Source: Capra hircus
Taxonomy: Eukaryota; Chordata; Mammalia; Artiodactyla; Bovidae
Direction: 5' to 3'
Assembly: GCF_001704415.2 (NCBI RefSeq)
Contig: NC_030836.1
Coordinates: 28,990,001 to 29,054,000 of the forward strand
DNA length: 64,000 nucleotides
In this document: piece by piece, positions 10,369 through 21,700 of the stretch
Layout: each line of letters starts with the position of its first letter
How positions within the stretch are numbered: the first letter of the stretch is position 1
Notes under the pieces: generated by a model
Told to the model about the DNA's origin: nothing
The model's input: the letters and a program-made list of their open reading frames with translations, nothing else
The model's database searches: none
Made by a program: the position numbers and the translations under genes

Positions 10369-11411
10369 AGTCACTCAGCCATGTCTGACTCTTTGCAGCC
10401 CAATGGACTGCAACACGCCAGGCCTCCCTGTCCATCACCAACTCCTGGAGCTTGCTCAAACTCATGTCCAACGAGTCGGTGATGCCATCCAGCCATCTCA
10501 TCCTCTGTCGCCCCCTTCTCCTCCCACATTCAGTCTTTCCCACCCAGCATCAGGGTCTTTTCCAATGATTCAGTTCTTCACATCAGGTGGCCAAAGTATT
10601 GGAGCTTCAGTTTTAGCATCAGTCCTTCCAATGAATATTCAGGACTGATTTCCTTTAGGATTGACTGGTTTGATATCCTTGCAGTTCAAGGGACTCTCAA
10701 GAGTCTTCTCCAACACCACAGTTCAAAACCATCAATTATTCGTCTCTCAGCTTTCTTTATGGTCCAACTCTCACATCCATTCATGACTGGAAAAACCATA
10801 GCTCTGACTATATGGACCTTTGTCGCTAAAGTAGTATCTCTGCTTTTTAATATGCTGTCTAGGTTGGTCATAGCTTTTATTCCACGGAGTAGGCATCTTT
10901 TAATTTCATGCCTTCAGTCACCATCTGCAGTGATTTTGGAGCCCAAGAAAATAAAGTCTGTCACTGTTTCCATTGTTTCCCCATCTGTTTGCCATGAAGT
11001 GTTGGGACCAGATGCCATGATCTTAGTTTTTTGAATGTTGAGTTTTCAGCCAGCTTTTTCACTCTCCTCTTTCATTTTCATCAAGAGGCTCTTTAGTTTC
11101 TCTTTAATTTCTGCCATTCGGGTGGTATCATCTACATGTCTGAGGTTATTAATGTTTCTTCTGGCATCCTTGATTCCAGCTTGTGCTTCATCCAGCCAGG
11201 CATTTAGCATGATGTACTCTGCCTATAAGTTAAATAACCAGGGTAACAATATATACCTTGATGTATACCTTTCCCAATTTGGAACCAGTCCGTTTTTCAT
11301 GTCTGGTTCTGAATGTTGCTTCTTGACCTGAATACAGGTTTCTCAGGAGGCAGGTAAGGTGGTCTGGTATTCCCATCTCTTTAAAAATGTTCCACATTCT
11401 TTAAGAATTAC
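10369..11411 (-). repeat. BovB LINE, 5'-truncated, 1.04 kb
   Basis: Continuous BovB 3' sequence in reverse orientation. A perfect 13-base target-site duplication (ccctgctccagtc) at 10356-10368 and 11412-11424 fixes both ends. The minus-strand frame at 10686-10871 contains remnants of the RT C-terminal region (such as VFPVMNGCESWTIKKAE). Stops and frameshifts elsewhere show it is dead. Confidence 0.96.
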
Positions 11412-11579
11412 CCCTGCTCCAGTCTAAGGGTTAATATCTTTGGAGCACAATCCTCTGTTTTCCCCTGCATTAACTGCCCCCATGATGAAAGTAGGCAGTG
11501 GATGAAGCTAGTTGGTACAGCTCTTCTCTAGAGGGGCTCTTTATTATTTTTCTTTTTAAAGAAATATTCATTTACTTAG

Positions 11580-11738
11580 CTGGACCAGGTGTCTGCTCAG
11601 GCCAGTGGATCTTCATTGAGGCATATGGGATCCTTATTTGTGGTCTGTGGGATCTAATTCCCTGACCAGGGATGGAACTCAGGTGCCCTTCCATTGGGAG
11701 CATAGAGTCTTAACCCATGGGCCCCCGGGGAAGTCCCT
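11580..11738 (-). repeat. CHR-type tRNA-Glu SINE
   Basis: 'tgtgggatctaattccctga', 'ccagggatggaactcagg' and the right edge 'ggggaagtcccta' match CHR in reverse. It is moderately diverged. Confidence 0.8.
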
Positions 11739-12304
11739 AGAGGGGCCCTTGGTTGGTCCTGGTTTCCAGCTCTGTTTCCTGTCCCGCCCCCTGTCCCTGT
11801 TTGTTCAGAGCCCACATCCTCTTCCTGGTTTGCGTGGGGAGGCTGGCGATGCGCTGCCTGTGGCCCTGATGGTGGTCCAGGCTACAGCTTCCTTCCCCGC
11901 GGTCTCATCCACTCACACCCTGCCTTCCACTTCCTAACCTTGGGAAACGAATTGCTCTCTTGTTTTCTGCTGCTTGCCCCTTCATGTTCCCTCTTACGGG
12001 TTTGTTCCTATTTGTATTTCATCACTGTGTTGCAGTGGGTTTTTGAAACGTTCCGAGAATCACTATTAAATAGGAAATGGGGTTCTTCCTCATATGTGTC
12101 TGTGTGCCGGGTGGGGCTTAGGCCACAGAGACGTTACCCCATTGAGGCCACAGCCAGGTGGAGCTAGTGTTGGTGAGCTGAGACAGACACCTCATTTCTC
12201 CCGAACTCTCTTGCACACAGAGTGTCCTCAGTGCTTGTGCACAGTGGGTGGGGTGTTGGCTAGACATGGCCAGATCTGTAAGATTGTGAAACCTGGGTCC
12301 CTCT
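11739..12304. other. Intronic stretch without recognised feature
   Basis: Mixed-composition intron. Nothing recognised. Confidence 0.5.
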
Positions 12305-12560
12305 GACCTAGCATTTCTGCCTCCAGGAATCTGACTTAGACAGTCATTCATACATGTCAGAAGGAGTGGGCCAGGGTGTCCGTTGTAGCATTGTTTGTGA
12401 TAGAAAAAATGAGAAGTTAGAGCAAAAACAACCTAAATGGCCCTGTGTGTATGAAGGGGTTAATAAGATGTGGTATGTGCATCTGATTGTTACAACGGAG
12501 AAAGATGATCTGCCTGGACTAACGAGGGAGGGTTCTGAGGTCACAGGTGACATAAAGGGT
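12305..12560 (+). repeat. Probable old LINE-1 fragment
   Basis: 'ctagcatttctgcctccagg', 'gcattgtttgtgatagaaaa' and 'caacctaaatggccctgtgt' resemble the L1 ORF2 C-terminal/3' region of old mammalian L1 families. The subfamily is not assignable by eye. Confidence 0.55.
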
Positions 12561-12835
12561 CATCCCTCTTGTGCTTAAAAAAACACCTTTATGTAGATAT
12601 GTTCATATATATCTACATTCATTAAAAGTCTACATTTATTCACATTCATCCATCAAAAGGCTCGAATAATGAGCACCCACCTATTATTGGTGATTACCTC
12701 AAAGAAAAGGATGGGGGGCTAGACTTCTGAGTCATTTGAGACTATAACCCTGTGATGTTCTGGTAGAGATTGTTTAGGATGTTAACCTCATCCCCAGACA
12801 AACCAAACAAAGAAAGAGAGCAAAAGTTTAGCCTG

Positions 12836-12962
12836 GGGACGTCTCTGGTGGTCCAGTGGTTAAGACTCTGCACTTCCGCTTCCCCACTTCCTGGTTGGCG
12901 AACAAAGATCCCACATGCTGCATGGTATGGGCAAACAATAGTAAAAAGTATTTCTAAAAAGA
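12836..12962 (+). repeat. CHR-type tRNA-Glu SINE
   Basis: Forward element. 'gggacgtctctggtggtcca' then 'gtggttaagactctgcactt' give the tRNA-Glu head, and 'gatcccacatgctgcatgg' marks the CHR body. Confidence 0.85.
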
Positions 12963-13314
12963 AATCAACCCAGAAGATTAGGTGGAACTGGGGCCTCTGG
13001 CTGTGTCTTTGCTTCACAGTCTCAGTGCTTGTCAGTTCATCAACAAGTGCTGTGTACTCCCAAATACACTCACTCCAAACTCTGGAGGTTCTTTATACCT
13101 GCCTACTTGGGACGTCCTTGGGAGATGCTGGTGAGGAGCAGGTGGTCATGGAGAGGTGCCCTGGGATGGGGTAGACCGTGGAGAGGCAGCGCCTCCAACA
13201 CTTGGAGTCAGGGAGGCAGGTGGGGTCAGCAGTGTGGACAGAGCAGCACAGTGGGCTCCTAACATTAGCTGGGCTTTGAAATGGGGCTGCTGCATCTCTT
13301 TTTTGTTAAAAAAA

Positions 13315-13457
13315 CATTTTGTTTGGCTGCGCTGTGCCTTATTTGCAGCATATGGGATTGAGTCCCCTGACCAGGGATCAAACCCAGGACCCCAACTCCC
13401 CACCCCCCTGCTGCATTGGGAGCATGGAATCTTAGCCTCTGGGCACCGGGAAGCCCA
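13315..13457 (-). repeat. CHR-type tRNA-Glu SINE
   Basis: 'ttgtttggctgcgctgtgcc' (tail side), 'ctgaccagggatcaaaccca' and the right edge near 'gggaagcccag' match CHR in reverse. It is one of two adjacent same-strand copies. Confidence 0.83.
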
Positions 13458-13479
13458 GAAAGGGGCTTCTTAAAAAAAA

Positions 13480-13662
13480 AAAATTTTTTTATTTATTTAT
13501 TTGCCTGCACCAGGTCTTAATTGCAGCATGTAGGATCTTTCATTGCAGCCTGCAAACTCTTGGTTGCAGCATGTGGGATCTAATTCCCTGACCAGGGATT
13601 GAACCTGAGCCTCCTGCATTGGGAGCACAGAGTCTGAGCTACTGGACACCTGGCAAGTCCTG
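13480..13662 (-). repeat. CHR-type tRNA-Glu SINE
   Basis: A second reverse copy: 'gcatgtgggatctaattccc', 'ccagggattgaacctgagcc' and 'cacctggcaagtcct'. The A-tail is represented by 'ttttttatttatttatttgc' at the left edge. Confidence 0.85.
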
Positions 13663-16404
13663 AAAGGGGACTTCTTTAATGGAGCTGAGGAAAGGTGAGC
13701 GAGCCCACAGGAGTCTCTCTTTGTCAGTAGGGGCCACCGAAAGATGGCAGAGTTCTGCTTCTCTCCCTGGGTGCTTCAGGGCTTCCGACACCAGCGAGCC
13801 AGGGACCCCTCTACGGCCTGGAGGGACAGTGGGATCGGAGCACGCAGAAGCTTCAAGATGGGAAGCCTCTACCACCCGAGTGGAGTCCTTGACCCAGAAT
13901 GGGCTCTGCCTTCCTCTCAGCTGTCTGACTGGCCTGCACTCATCCCCTCTGCCAGCTCCGCTCCAAGAGCCCATGAGTGCAACCTCCTGTGTGCCCCTGT
14001 CTCCTCCCTCCACGGGCTGGAGCAGAAGCCTCTGTTCAGTTCTCTGTTTAGGCTTATGGCTTCCACGAGGCTGGGAAAAACCGCTGTGTTCAGAGCCTGT
14101 TTAGAAGCAAGTAGAGCCTGAGCGCCTGAAATGTGGCCACCACCACGAGGCCTGTGTGTTCTTGTTCCCTCTCTCTCTCTCTCTCAGAGAGGGCAGGGCG
14201 CCAAGACTCTGTGGCTGTCTCAAGACTCGAGTCAGCAGAAAGTCCGCTCTCTCAGGGCCAGTGGGCGAGAGTGGATTACCCACGGGATGGCTGTTCCACT
14301 TCAGCCTGGGCAGCCTGGTTCTAATCCATGCTTCTCCGTGCGTGATGGCCTGGAGTTCTGGTAGCCCTGACTCCCAGGAAGGCCTGTGCCCATGGCCTTC
14401 TCCTCCCTTCGCGCCGGCACTCAGGCTGCCCTGAGGCTTGGCACCTTTGCGCCTCTCAGAGGGAAGCCAGGTGATGCCTTTAGACAGGAAGTTGAAATTG
14501 AGGCCGTATTTTGGGACTCCTGAATAGTCAGTCTAACAGCTCTTATAGTCTAGTCTGCTGGACCGCAGCACAGTTTCTTCCTGCCTTTTGGGGAGGGGGT
14601 CTCGCAGCTCTAAGACCAGGACTGCCAAAGTTCCGTTGTCTCATTAGATAGCAGGTCTCTCCCTTCTGTTCAGGGGGACCTTTGTGGAGTACCATCCTGC
14701 TGCAGCCACCCCATCCCTGAAGGATGTAATCCCTGGGGCTGCATCCAGAGTCAGAGTTTGTGGCCTGGACCTGCGAGTCTCATCAGGCCCCCCTCACGAC
14801 CCTCCCAGGCCTGGGAGGACCGAGGAGGGGCGAGAAGGAAGCTGCCAGAGCCAGGATCTTGCTACCATCAGCATCTGCGTCTTCCTCCGTCTCTTGTGCT
14901 TTTCGCTGAGACGGATAATAAGCAGTCTGGAGGTTTGCTGTGGGGTGGTTGGAGCTTCCAGTTAGATCCCAACCACACCCTTCGGCGCTGTTTATCCTTG
15001 ATCCTGATGGAGGTCTTTTCAGGCCTCACTTGAGTACTTCCAGCACCCCCCAGCGGGGGACAGTGCACACCCCGCCCAGGCCTCCTCTGCGGCCTCCAGC
15101 CAGCTCTCTGCTCATCATGATGCCAGGGCTGAGGAACGTGTCGTCCAGCTGGGGGAGGTCCCCAAGAGGAGGAACGAAAATGGCAGGTCCTGCGAGACCC
15201 CCTTGCCGGCCCTCTCCTGGGGTCCTCCAGCGGTGGGCCCTGCTGGCCCAGGCCGCAGCCCATCGCCCGTGAGGCTCTGCATGGTTCCTGTGCAGGGAGG
15301 GGCAGGGTGGGCTTCACACCCCTCTCACGCTTCGCTCTTGCCTCTGCCCTGCTCCCTTGGGCCTGCACATCTGGGTCAAATAAGTTGAAACCGGCCCACA
15401 ACAATGAAGGGGGAGCCGAAGCCGCAGGCCTGGCCGTAGCAGTGACCTCATCGTGGAGAAGCCGGCAGCCGTGCTGGAGAGCAGGCTTGTCTGAACATGT
15501 GTGTGGGAAGGCGGGCAGACTGTCTGTGGTCTGCATTTTCATGTTTCATGTGCAGCAGCATTTTCCTGGGGATTTGGCTAAGCCCGCTCTGGCAGAGAGC
15601 AAGAAAGACAGCTGCGCTCTCCTTCCCAGAGCCCCGCCTGCCTCCCATCTCCGAAAGCAACTGGGCCTTCATGTCTGGGCGGGGTGGCAGGGCTGGCTTC
15701 AGTTATCAGAGAAGGGCATGCAGGAGACCCTCACCAAGGTGTGCCAGCCATGGGCATGCCGGCCTGCTTCTCAGGCTGCGGAGAGAGGGAGCGGGTGTGG
15801 AAGGGCTGGCTGCTGTCACCTGGGGTGCGTTGCTATGACCCTTCCCACTGCCGCAGCGTCCCTGCAGAGAAAGAACGGCTGCCCTGAGTCCTACAAGGGC
15901 TGCGAGCACCCCGCCCCAGGCCTCCTTCCCCACTGTCCAGCGCTGTGAGACTGGGAGGGTGCCAGGGCACTTGGGTACCACCCCCGGAAGTTGAATGAGT
16001 CATGGATCCCTGTTGTGAGGGGGGTCATCCTCACCCATCCATGCTCCCCCCCGGAGCCCATTCCAGCCCCACCTCTGGCTGCATACCGTGTGGGTGCTGC
16101 TCCAGACAGCCCCCCCACGCCGGAGGGGAGCGTGCCCCCACTTCCTGCCCTCCTGGGGGCACTGTGGCCAGCAGCCCGTGGTCGGCCTCTGCGCCCACCG
16201 ACGTCCTCCCAGACCTCCCTGTCCGCAGCTCCCGTTGCTCTGGCTCCTCGCTGAGCTCTTCGGTTTTGCTGACAGCTGTTCCTGTGTCTCTGGGAGGGGC
16301 TGGAACGAATCATGTTTCTCCAGTCTGACAGGGCTGCTTTTTGGAGAAAGTGGCGGCACCACAGCTTTCTCAGGAAAGGGCCTGAAAGGGGCTGGCCCTG
16401 CGGC
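13663..16404. other. GC-rich intronic stretch, no recognised feature
   Basis: About 2.7 kb unusually free of retrotransposons and richer in G+C than its surroundings. It yields many chance open frames on both strands up to 224 codons. I see no CpG island as dense as the one at 48 kb, no recognisable protein and no paired splice signals in a shared frame. Confidence 0.5.
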
Positions 16405-16520
16405 AGGGAAAGCCATGTTGCACAGAGGAGTCAGACCGCTTGGGTTCAGGTCTCAGCTCCACCCCTTGCCGGCTGTGTGGCCTTGGGTAACTTGCTTAAC
16501 CCCTCTGGGCTTCAGTTTTC
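16405..16520 (+). repeat. MIR SINE
   Basis: 'gctgtgtggccttgggtaac' followed by 'ttgcttaacccctctgggct' is the typical MIR middle. Ends are approximate. Confidence 0.7.
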
Positions 16521-16595
16521 AGGAGCAGCTTATTTTTCTGTTCTTAATAAATGTGTTATAAAGTGATCCATAGTTGTTTTAGAAAATGGAACGTG

Positions 16596-16668
16596 AAAGT
16601 TGCTCAGTTATGTCCAGCACTTTGCAACCCCATGGTCTGTAGCCTGCCAGGCTGCTCTGTCAGTGAGT
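16596..16668 (-). repeat. Bov-tA 3' fragment
   Basis: Only the terminal BovA part remains, in reverse: 'gttgctcagttatgtccagc' then 'accccatggtctgtagcc'. Confidence 0.8.
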
Positions 16669-17479
16669 ACCCTGAAAAACTAATTTTAAAATTTACAGTT
16701 ACATTCAACTCGACCGCCCAGAGATAGGTCACATCTTAGAACCTGTCCTGACTTTTTTGGACTGTTCTCTGTGTGCACTTCTGTGCATGTAGTGGTCCGT
16801 GCACACACGCTTGTAACAGTAACTTGGCACAGTATATATTCTGCTGTGTCGACTGTGTCACAGTTCGTGTCGGCTCTGTTTCTGGCACAGTACACCCAGT
16901 GCACAGAACAGCGTTTCTGCTCTCAGGGAGCTGAGGTGCATGCAGCTGCAGGAGGGGGAACATAAAGAACAGATAAATAGGCCAAGTGGCAGTAAATGGC
17001 CAAGAAGAAAAAATAAAATATGAGGAGGGAGACAGGACAGGGATGTGGGCTTCCAGTTAAAAGCGGGCAGTTTAGGTGCCCGGCTGCTTCCTTTAAAACC
17101 CTCACTCAAAATGGTTTCAAACGAATTGCCTTTAAATAAAATTAACCCATAAAGACTTGAGGGAGAGGAGACAAACCGAGGAAGCGAATGGAGGAGGAGG
17201 AACTGGCGTGGCAGGTTGGAGAGGGGAAACCTGAGCCGGCCAAGGGGAATGTGAGCCACGGCCCCCGACATTCCCGACTGGTCATCGCTGGAGAGGTTAA
17301 AACAGAGGGTCTAGAGATTTTTGGTGTCAGTGGGTTTTTGGGGTTGTGGCATGGAAATGTAGGAGGTTAAGTAGCAGTCCGCAGATTCGGTGAGCCCTGA
17401 GAGGAACCCTGCCCGCCCTCCGTCTGCCTACCTGCTTCTCTTCCTCCTCACTCAGTGCTGTCTGCCAGGTCCCTACCTC
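16669..17479. other. Intronic stretch, possible L2 relic
   Basis: 16890-16985 contains an L2-like phrase (order-book 'tctcagggagctgaggtgca', then 'aagaacagataaat'). The remainder is unremarkable. Confidence 0.4.
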
Positions 17480-17637
17480 CATGTGTGAAATTGGAAGAAT
17501 CTTCTGGGGAATCTGAGCAGCTCAAGAGAAAAGACTTCAGCTCTCAGGGGCTCCATCACGTGTAAAGGAATAGCCTGATGGTCATGAAGCTGTCCTGTGT
17601 CATCAAGCTTCCCTCCAGCATCTTCACACTCTAAAAT

Positions 17638-17805
17638 ATGAGCAAGCAGACAGGCCGGTCGGCCAGACATTTGAGTAATGCCTCAGTTGAAAAAGAAGAG
17701 GCAAGGAAAAGGAAGCAAGGACAAGAAAGAGACTTGGAGGAGATAGAAGCTATTCAGGGAGAAGAAATTTTCAAAGATATCATTAATCTCAGAGAGAAAT
17801 TATAA
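17638..17805 (+). other. 55-codon charged small ORF, likely repeat-derived relic
   Basis: ATG at 17638 to TAA at 17803-17805. The predicted peptide begins MSKQTGRSARHLSNASVEKE and continues as a highly charged Glu/Lys/Arg/Gln stretch with spaced Leu and Ile, ending NLREKL. This suggests an amphipathic helix or short coiled coil. I do not recognise the protein. It lies on the DCPS sense strand inside intron 2, with no obvious promoter or splice signals. The likeliest explanation is the 5' part of a decayed ORF1-type coiled-coil protein from an old LINE, since the surrounding A-rich sequence looks repetitive. A processed pseudogene fragment is an alternative. I see no evidence of expression. 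Confidence 0.35.
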
Positions 17806-18204
17806 AAGCAAAGAAAGCAAAAGATTAGACAAGGTTAAACTCACTGTCAAGGTAGGAAACTTTACTCAAGTGTAGCTCATTATGTTTCCACATAGCCCAG
17901 GCCTGAGTCATGAAGTCTTCCAGACATGGAGATTAAAACATCATGGCAGGGAAAAAAAAAGTAGAACAGAATACTACCAAAAAGGAAGTTTTAAAATGCT
18001 CTTAGAAATTAAAAATATGGCGGAAATGAAAACAGAAGATGAAGGACACTTTCTGAACAGTAGAGCAGGAGGATGTAGAGCTGGAAAATGGGAGAGAAGG
18101 GAAAACTACAAGATGAGTCAAAGAAGTTAAATAGCTAAATAGTGTTCCAGAAAGATAGGGCTTGAGAAAATGGGGAAGAAAATGATCGAAGAAATGGGTC
18201 CCAG

Positions 18205-18301
18205 ATATGTATACCTATGGCTGATCCATGCTGATGTATGGCAGAAACTAATCACAATATTGTTAGTTAATTATCCTCCAACTAAAAATAAAATTAAAAA
18301 A
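18205..18301 (+). repeat. Ruminant L1 3' tail, 5'-truncated to about 97 bases
   Basis: 'acctatggctgatccatgct' then 'gtatggcagaaactaatcac' and an A-rich tail are the ruminant L1 3' end. The flanks 18190-18204 and 18302-18316 are a 15-base direct repeat with two mismatches (agaaatgggtcccag against agaaatgagttccag). This is a fairly old insertion that splits the block at 17480-18620. Confidence 0.85.
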
Positions 18302-18737
18302 AGAAATGAGTTCCAGAACTGAAGAACATGATTTTTGAGATTGAAAAGGCCTGACACCTAACCCAGCTTGATGGATGGAAATAAACCTGCTTTACCACCT
18401 ATCAGTACAATCAGGACACAGGGGACAGAGAGGAAAAAAACAGGTCAGTACAGAGGCTTGGGATCAGAGTACCTCAGACTTCTTAATAGCAGCAGTACAA
18501 TCTGGAAGGTTGCAGAGACTGCTTTCAGACTTGGAGGGTCATTGCTATCCTAGAATTCTTTAGCCAAGCTCTTTGTTGAGCATGACAGTAGAATAAAGAC
18601 CTTCTCAGATGTTCCAGGCCTCTCAGTGTGTCTTCCTGGTGCCATATCGCTGGACGCATCTTGAGTGTGTACTTTAGTTCTTGTTGCGTGGTCCCCAGAC
18701 CAGTGGTAGCATCTTCTGGGCACTTGTTAGACGTGCT

Positions 18738-18993
18738 GGGCTTCCCTGGTGGCTCAGTGGTAACAAACCCGCCTGCCAGTGCAGGAGACGCAGGTTCGAT
18801 CCCTGGTCCGGGAAGATCCCCCAAGCCTGTGTGCTGCAACTCCTGAAGCTGTGCTCTAGAGCCTGGGAGCCTCAACTACTGAGCCCACGTGTCGCAACTA
18901 CTGAAGCCTGTGTTCATTTGCCACAACTAGAGAAAAGCCACACAGCAACAAAGACCAAGCACAGCCAAACATAAATAAAAAATAAAAAAAAGA
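18738..18993 (+). repeat. tRNA-Glu SINE with long CHR-type body and A-rich tail
   Basis: The head 'gggcttccctggtggctcag' is followed by 'gagcctgggagcctcaacta' and 'actgagcccacgtgtcgcaa' rather than a BovA body, ending in 'aaataaaaaataaaaaaaag'. This is the long CHR form rather than Bov-tA. Confidence 0.82.
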
Positions 18994-19502
18994 AATGCCC
19001 CACCCCAGGCGTCCTGATACACGCTCAAGCTTGAGAAGCACTGCTTCAGCAAAATGAGGACAAGCATGTGAAAGAGGAAGATAGTGGATCCGGGAAACAA
19101 GGCACCCAGCAGTGCTCGGAGCTCCCAGGCCACAGCTCTGCATGGGGCACCTGCAGGCTCGGGTCACGGGCTCCGTGAACACACCGTTGTTCTCATGTCT
19201 GATGAATTTTAACATCAAGAGGAGACATTCATAAAAAGGGAAGTGCTTGTGGGGATAAAACTTGCGTGATGAGTTTATAGAAAAGTAAACAAGTAACTGT
19301 TGATGCTGTATACCAGAAGTTGTGCTGAAAGGACGAATACTCATGGTGTATTCTTCAGCAGTGGACAGCATTTACATCATCAGCATGGTGTTGACAGTGC
19401 TGAGTACTGATTCATCCAGAACTGTGATCTGATTGTGTTGTGAAAATCGGGTAGAGAAGAGCACGTGTGCGCATGTACATGTGCACGCACACTTTTTTTG
19501 TA
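18994..19502. other. Intronic stretch without recognised feature
   Basis: No repeat, exon or regulatory element that I can support. Confidence 0.45.
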
Positions 19503-19513
19503 GAGAGCTGGTT

Positions 19514-19807
19514 GTTGTTCAGTTGCTGAGTTATGTCCAACTCTGACCCTGTGGACTGTAGCACACCAGGCTCCTCTGTCCTCCACCATCTCCTGGAGTT
19601 TGCTCTGACTCATGTCCATTGAGTCAGTGATGCTAGCTAACCATCTCATCCTCTGTCGTCCCCTTCCCCTTCCCTCAGTCTTTCCCAGCATCAGGGTCTT
19701 TTCCAACGAGTTGGCTCTTCCCATCAGGTGGCCAAAGTATTGGAGCTTCATCTTCAGCATCAGTTCTTCTACTGAATATTCAGGACTGATTTCCTTTAGG
19801 ATTGACT
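19514..19807 (-). repeat. BovB 3' fragment, 294 bases
   Basis: Reverse-oriented terminal BovB. A perfect 11-base target-site duplication (gagagctggtt) at 19503-19513 and 19808-19818 fixes both ends. It shows severe 5' truncation. Confidence 0.95.
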
Positions 19808-19818
19808 GAGAGCTGGTT

Positions 19819-20600
19819 TAAAAAAAAAAAAAAGCTAAATCCTTATCTTCCCTAATGGGATGTTAATTAATAAAACTGAAAAATCAAAGTGAAACAAGAC
19901 ATAAAAATATTTGTAATTTGGAACTGTGGAAGTATGAGATCAAAGAAGCGGCCAGAAGAGTTGACATTGGTGCTCAGGAAGAAGCAAAAGACGTTTGAAA
20001 ACAAGCTTTGTTTGACTTTTATGTGCAAGATACACCTTAAAACTGAAAATAAAACCAAAGTTTGAAAAAGCATGATGGGAAGGGAGGCTCTGTCAAGGAA
20101 GCTCTCTTAATAAACTGTGGTCATTTTTGAGAAAGGGGTTTTAGAGTTTTTTTTGTTTGTTTTTGTTTTTTAAGAATGTCAGCAGGAGGGCAGGGTCAGG
20201 AGATTCCTTGTTGCTTCTCTAGCCACTGGGAGATGCTTCTGGGCTGGGAGGTGCCAGGAACTTCTTATCCTGGGCAGGGGGCCCCTTAAGTCATTTTGCT
20301 GAATGGGGTTGGCAGAGGGTGCCAGGCAGTTGGTGAAACACCATCTGCTGACCTGCGGGGGCCAGCACGTGGTGCCAAGGCCAAAGCCCAGCCCTGGCCT
20401 CAGCTTTCCTGTGAGCCGCCCGGGCACCAGAATGAGACCCGCCTCACACTGGCTGTGGGGAGTGAATGGGTTCATGTGCACACAGGGCTCAGAACAGTGG
20501 CTGGCACTTCTGCTGGCTGTGAGCACCCAGAGAGTAGAGGGTGCCCACACCTTTTTATTTATATTTTGAAAAAAATTTTCAACTTTACAGAAGCATTGTA
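19819..20600. other. Intronic stretch without recognised feature
   Basis: An A-run follows the BovB insertion, then AT-rich and finally GC-rich intron. Nothing recognised. Confidence 0.45.
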
Positions 20601-20614
20601 GAAATAGTACAAAG

Positions 20615-20823
20615 GAAAGGAAAGTGAAATCTCTCAGTCATGTCCGACTCTTTGTGACCCCGTGGACTGTAGCCTACCAGGTTCCTCTGTCCATGGGATT
20701 TTCCAGGCAATAGTACTGGAGTGGATTGCCATTTCCTTCTCCAGGGGATCTTCCCAACCCAGGGATCGAACCCGGGTCTCCCACATTGTAGACAGACGCT
20801 TTCCTGTCTGAGCCACCAGGGAA
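20615..20823 (-). repeat. Bov-tA SINE, full length
   Basis: Reverse element from 'gaaaggaaagtgaaatctct' at left to 'tctgagccaccagg' at right. A 14-base target-site duplication with one mismatch (gaaatagtacaaag against gaaatagtacgaag) lies at 20601-20614 and 20824-20837. Confidence 0.95.
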
Positions 20824-20860
20824 GAAATAGTACGAAGAATTCCCTTAATAAAAGCTCTTC

Positions 20861-21030
20861 AGGGGACTTCCCTGGTGGTCCAGTGATTAAGAATCTGCCT
20901 TCCGATGCAGGGGACTCAGCTTCGATACCCTGATTGGGGAACTAAGATCCCACATGCTGCAGGGCAACTAAGCCCACGCGTTGCAACTAGAAAGGAAGAC
21001 CCAGTGAAGCAAAAAAGCCTTTTTTAAAAA
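20861..21030 (+). repeat. CHR-type tRNA-Glu SINE
   Basis: 'aggggacttccctggtggtc' and 'cagtgattaagaatctgcct' give the head, 'gaactaagatcccacatgct' the body, and there is an A-rich end. It lies just 3' of the Bov-tA above, in the opposite orientation. Confidence 0.9.
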
Positions 21031-21496
21031 AATCACCATTTGATAACGTGGCCACATTTACTTTTTCTCTCTCCATGTACACATACAATAATATCTTGCC
21101 ATCTTTACCTCTGTTATTGAAAAGTAAGATGCAGACATGGTAACCCCTCATCACTAAGCATGTCAGTGTGTGTCTCCCAGGAATCAGAGTAAAATGGTCA
21201 ATTTGGGGAACTTTCACATTTATACGAAACCATTGCTTGATGTGGAGACCATTATTAATCTTACTGTTGTTTCAACGCCATTTTCAAGCAGGAATCTTCC
21301 CTTTCCCCATCCTCCACAGTCCATGATCCAGTCCAGTCTCCAGTGTCCTTTAATCTGGAGCAGTTCCTCAGCCCTAACTTTGACACCGTGGAGGAGCTGG
21401 GAAGCCACTTGTCTTGTCGGGTGTCCCTGGGTTTGGGAGGTGATGTCATCTTGCAATGGGATACAGGTTACTTTGGCAGGCGCCCCATAGCACTGG

Positions 21497-21700
21497 CTTC
21501 CCAAGTGACCTCAGTGGTAAAGAATCCGCTTGCCAGTGTAGGAGACTTGGGTTTGATCTCTGGGTCAGAAAGATCCCCTGGGGGAGGAAATGGCAACCCA
21601 TTCCAGTATTCTTGCCTGGAAAATTCTACAGACAGAGGAGCCTGGTGGGCTGCAGTCCATGGGGTCACAAAGAGTCAGACATGACTGAGCAGCTGAGCAC
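21497..21700 (+). repeat. Bov-tA SINE, near full length
   Basis: From 'ggcttcccaagtgacctcag' to 'gagtcagacatgactgagca'. The B-box region is retained as 'tgggtttgatctctgggtca'. Confidence 0.92.

Larger units (their letters stand above)
17480..18620 (+). repeat. Possible ancient LINE-1/HAL1-type block
   Basis: A-rich block of about 1.1 kb. 'gttccagaactgaagaacat', 'caggacacaggggacagaga' and 'acttcttaatagcagcagta' recall old L1-lineage consensus text. It holds the 55-codon frame at 17638 and is interrupted by the L1 tail at 18205. The family assignment is a guess from memory; a previously unclassified repeat or unique DNA is possible. Confidence 0.4.

Noticed and set aside
10686..11331. Open frames within the 10.4-11.4 kb segment
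   Set aside because: All are BovB remnants, read either in the RT sense on the minus strand or as meaningless antisense.
14868..15542. 224-codon minus-strand open frame
   Set aside because: Low-complexity Arg/Pro/Gly-rich translation from GC-rich DNA. Plus-strand frames overlap it throughout and nothing suggests an antisense gene.
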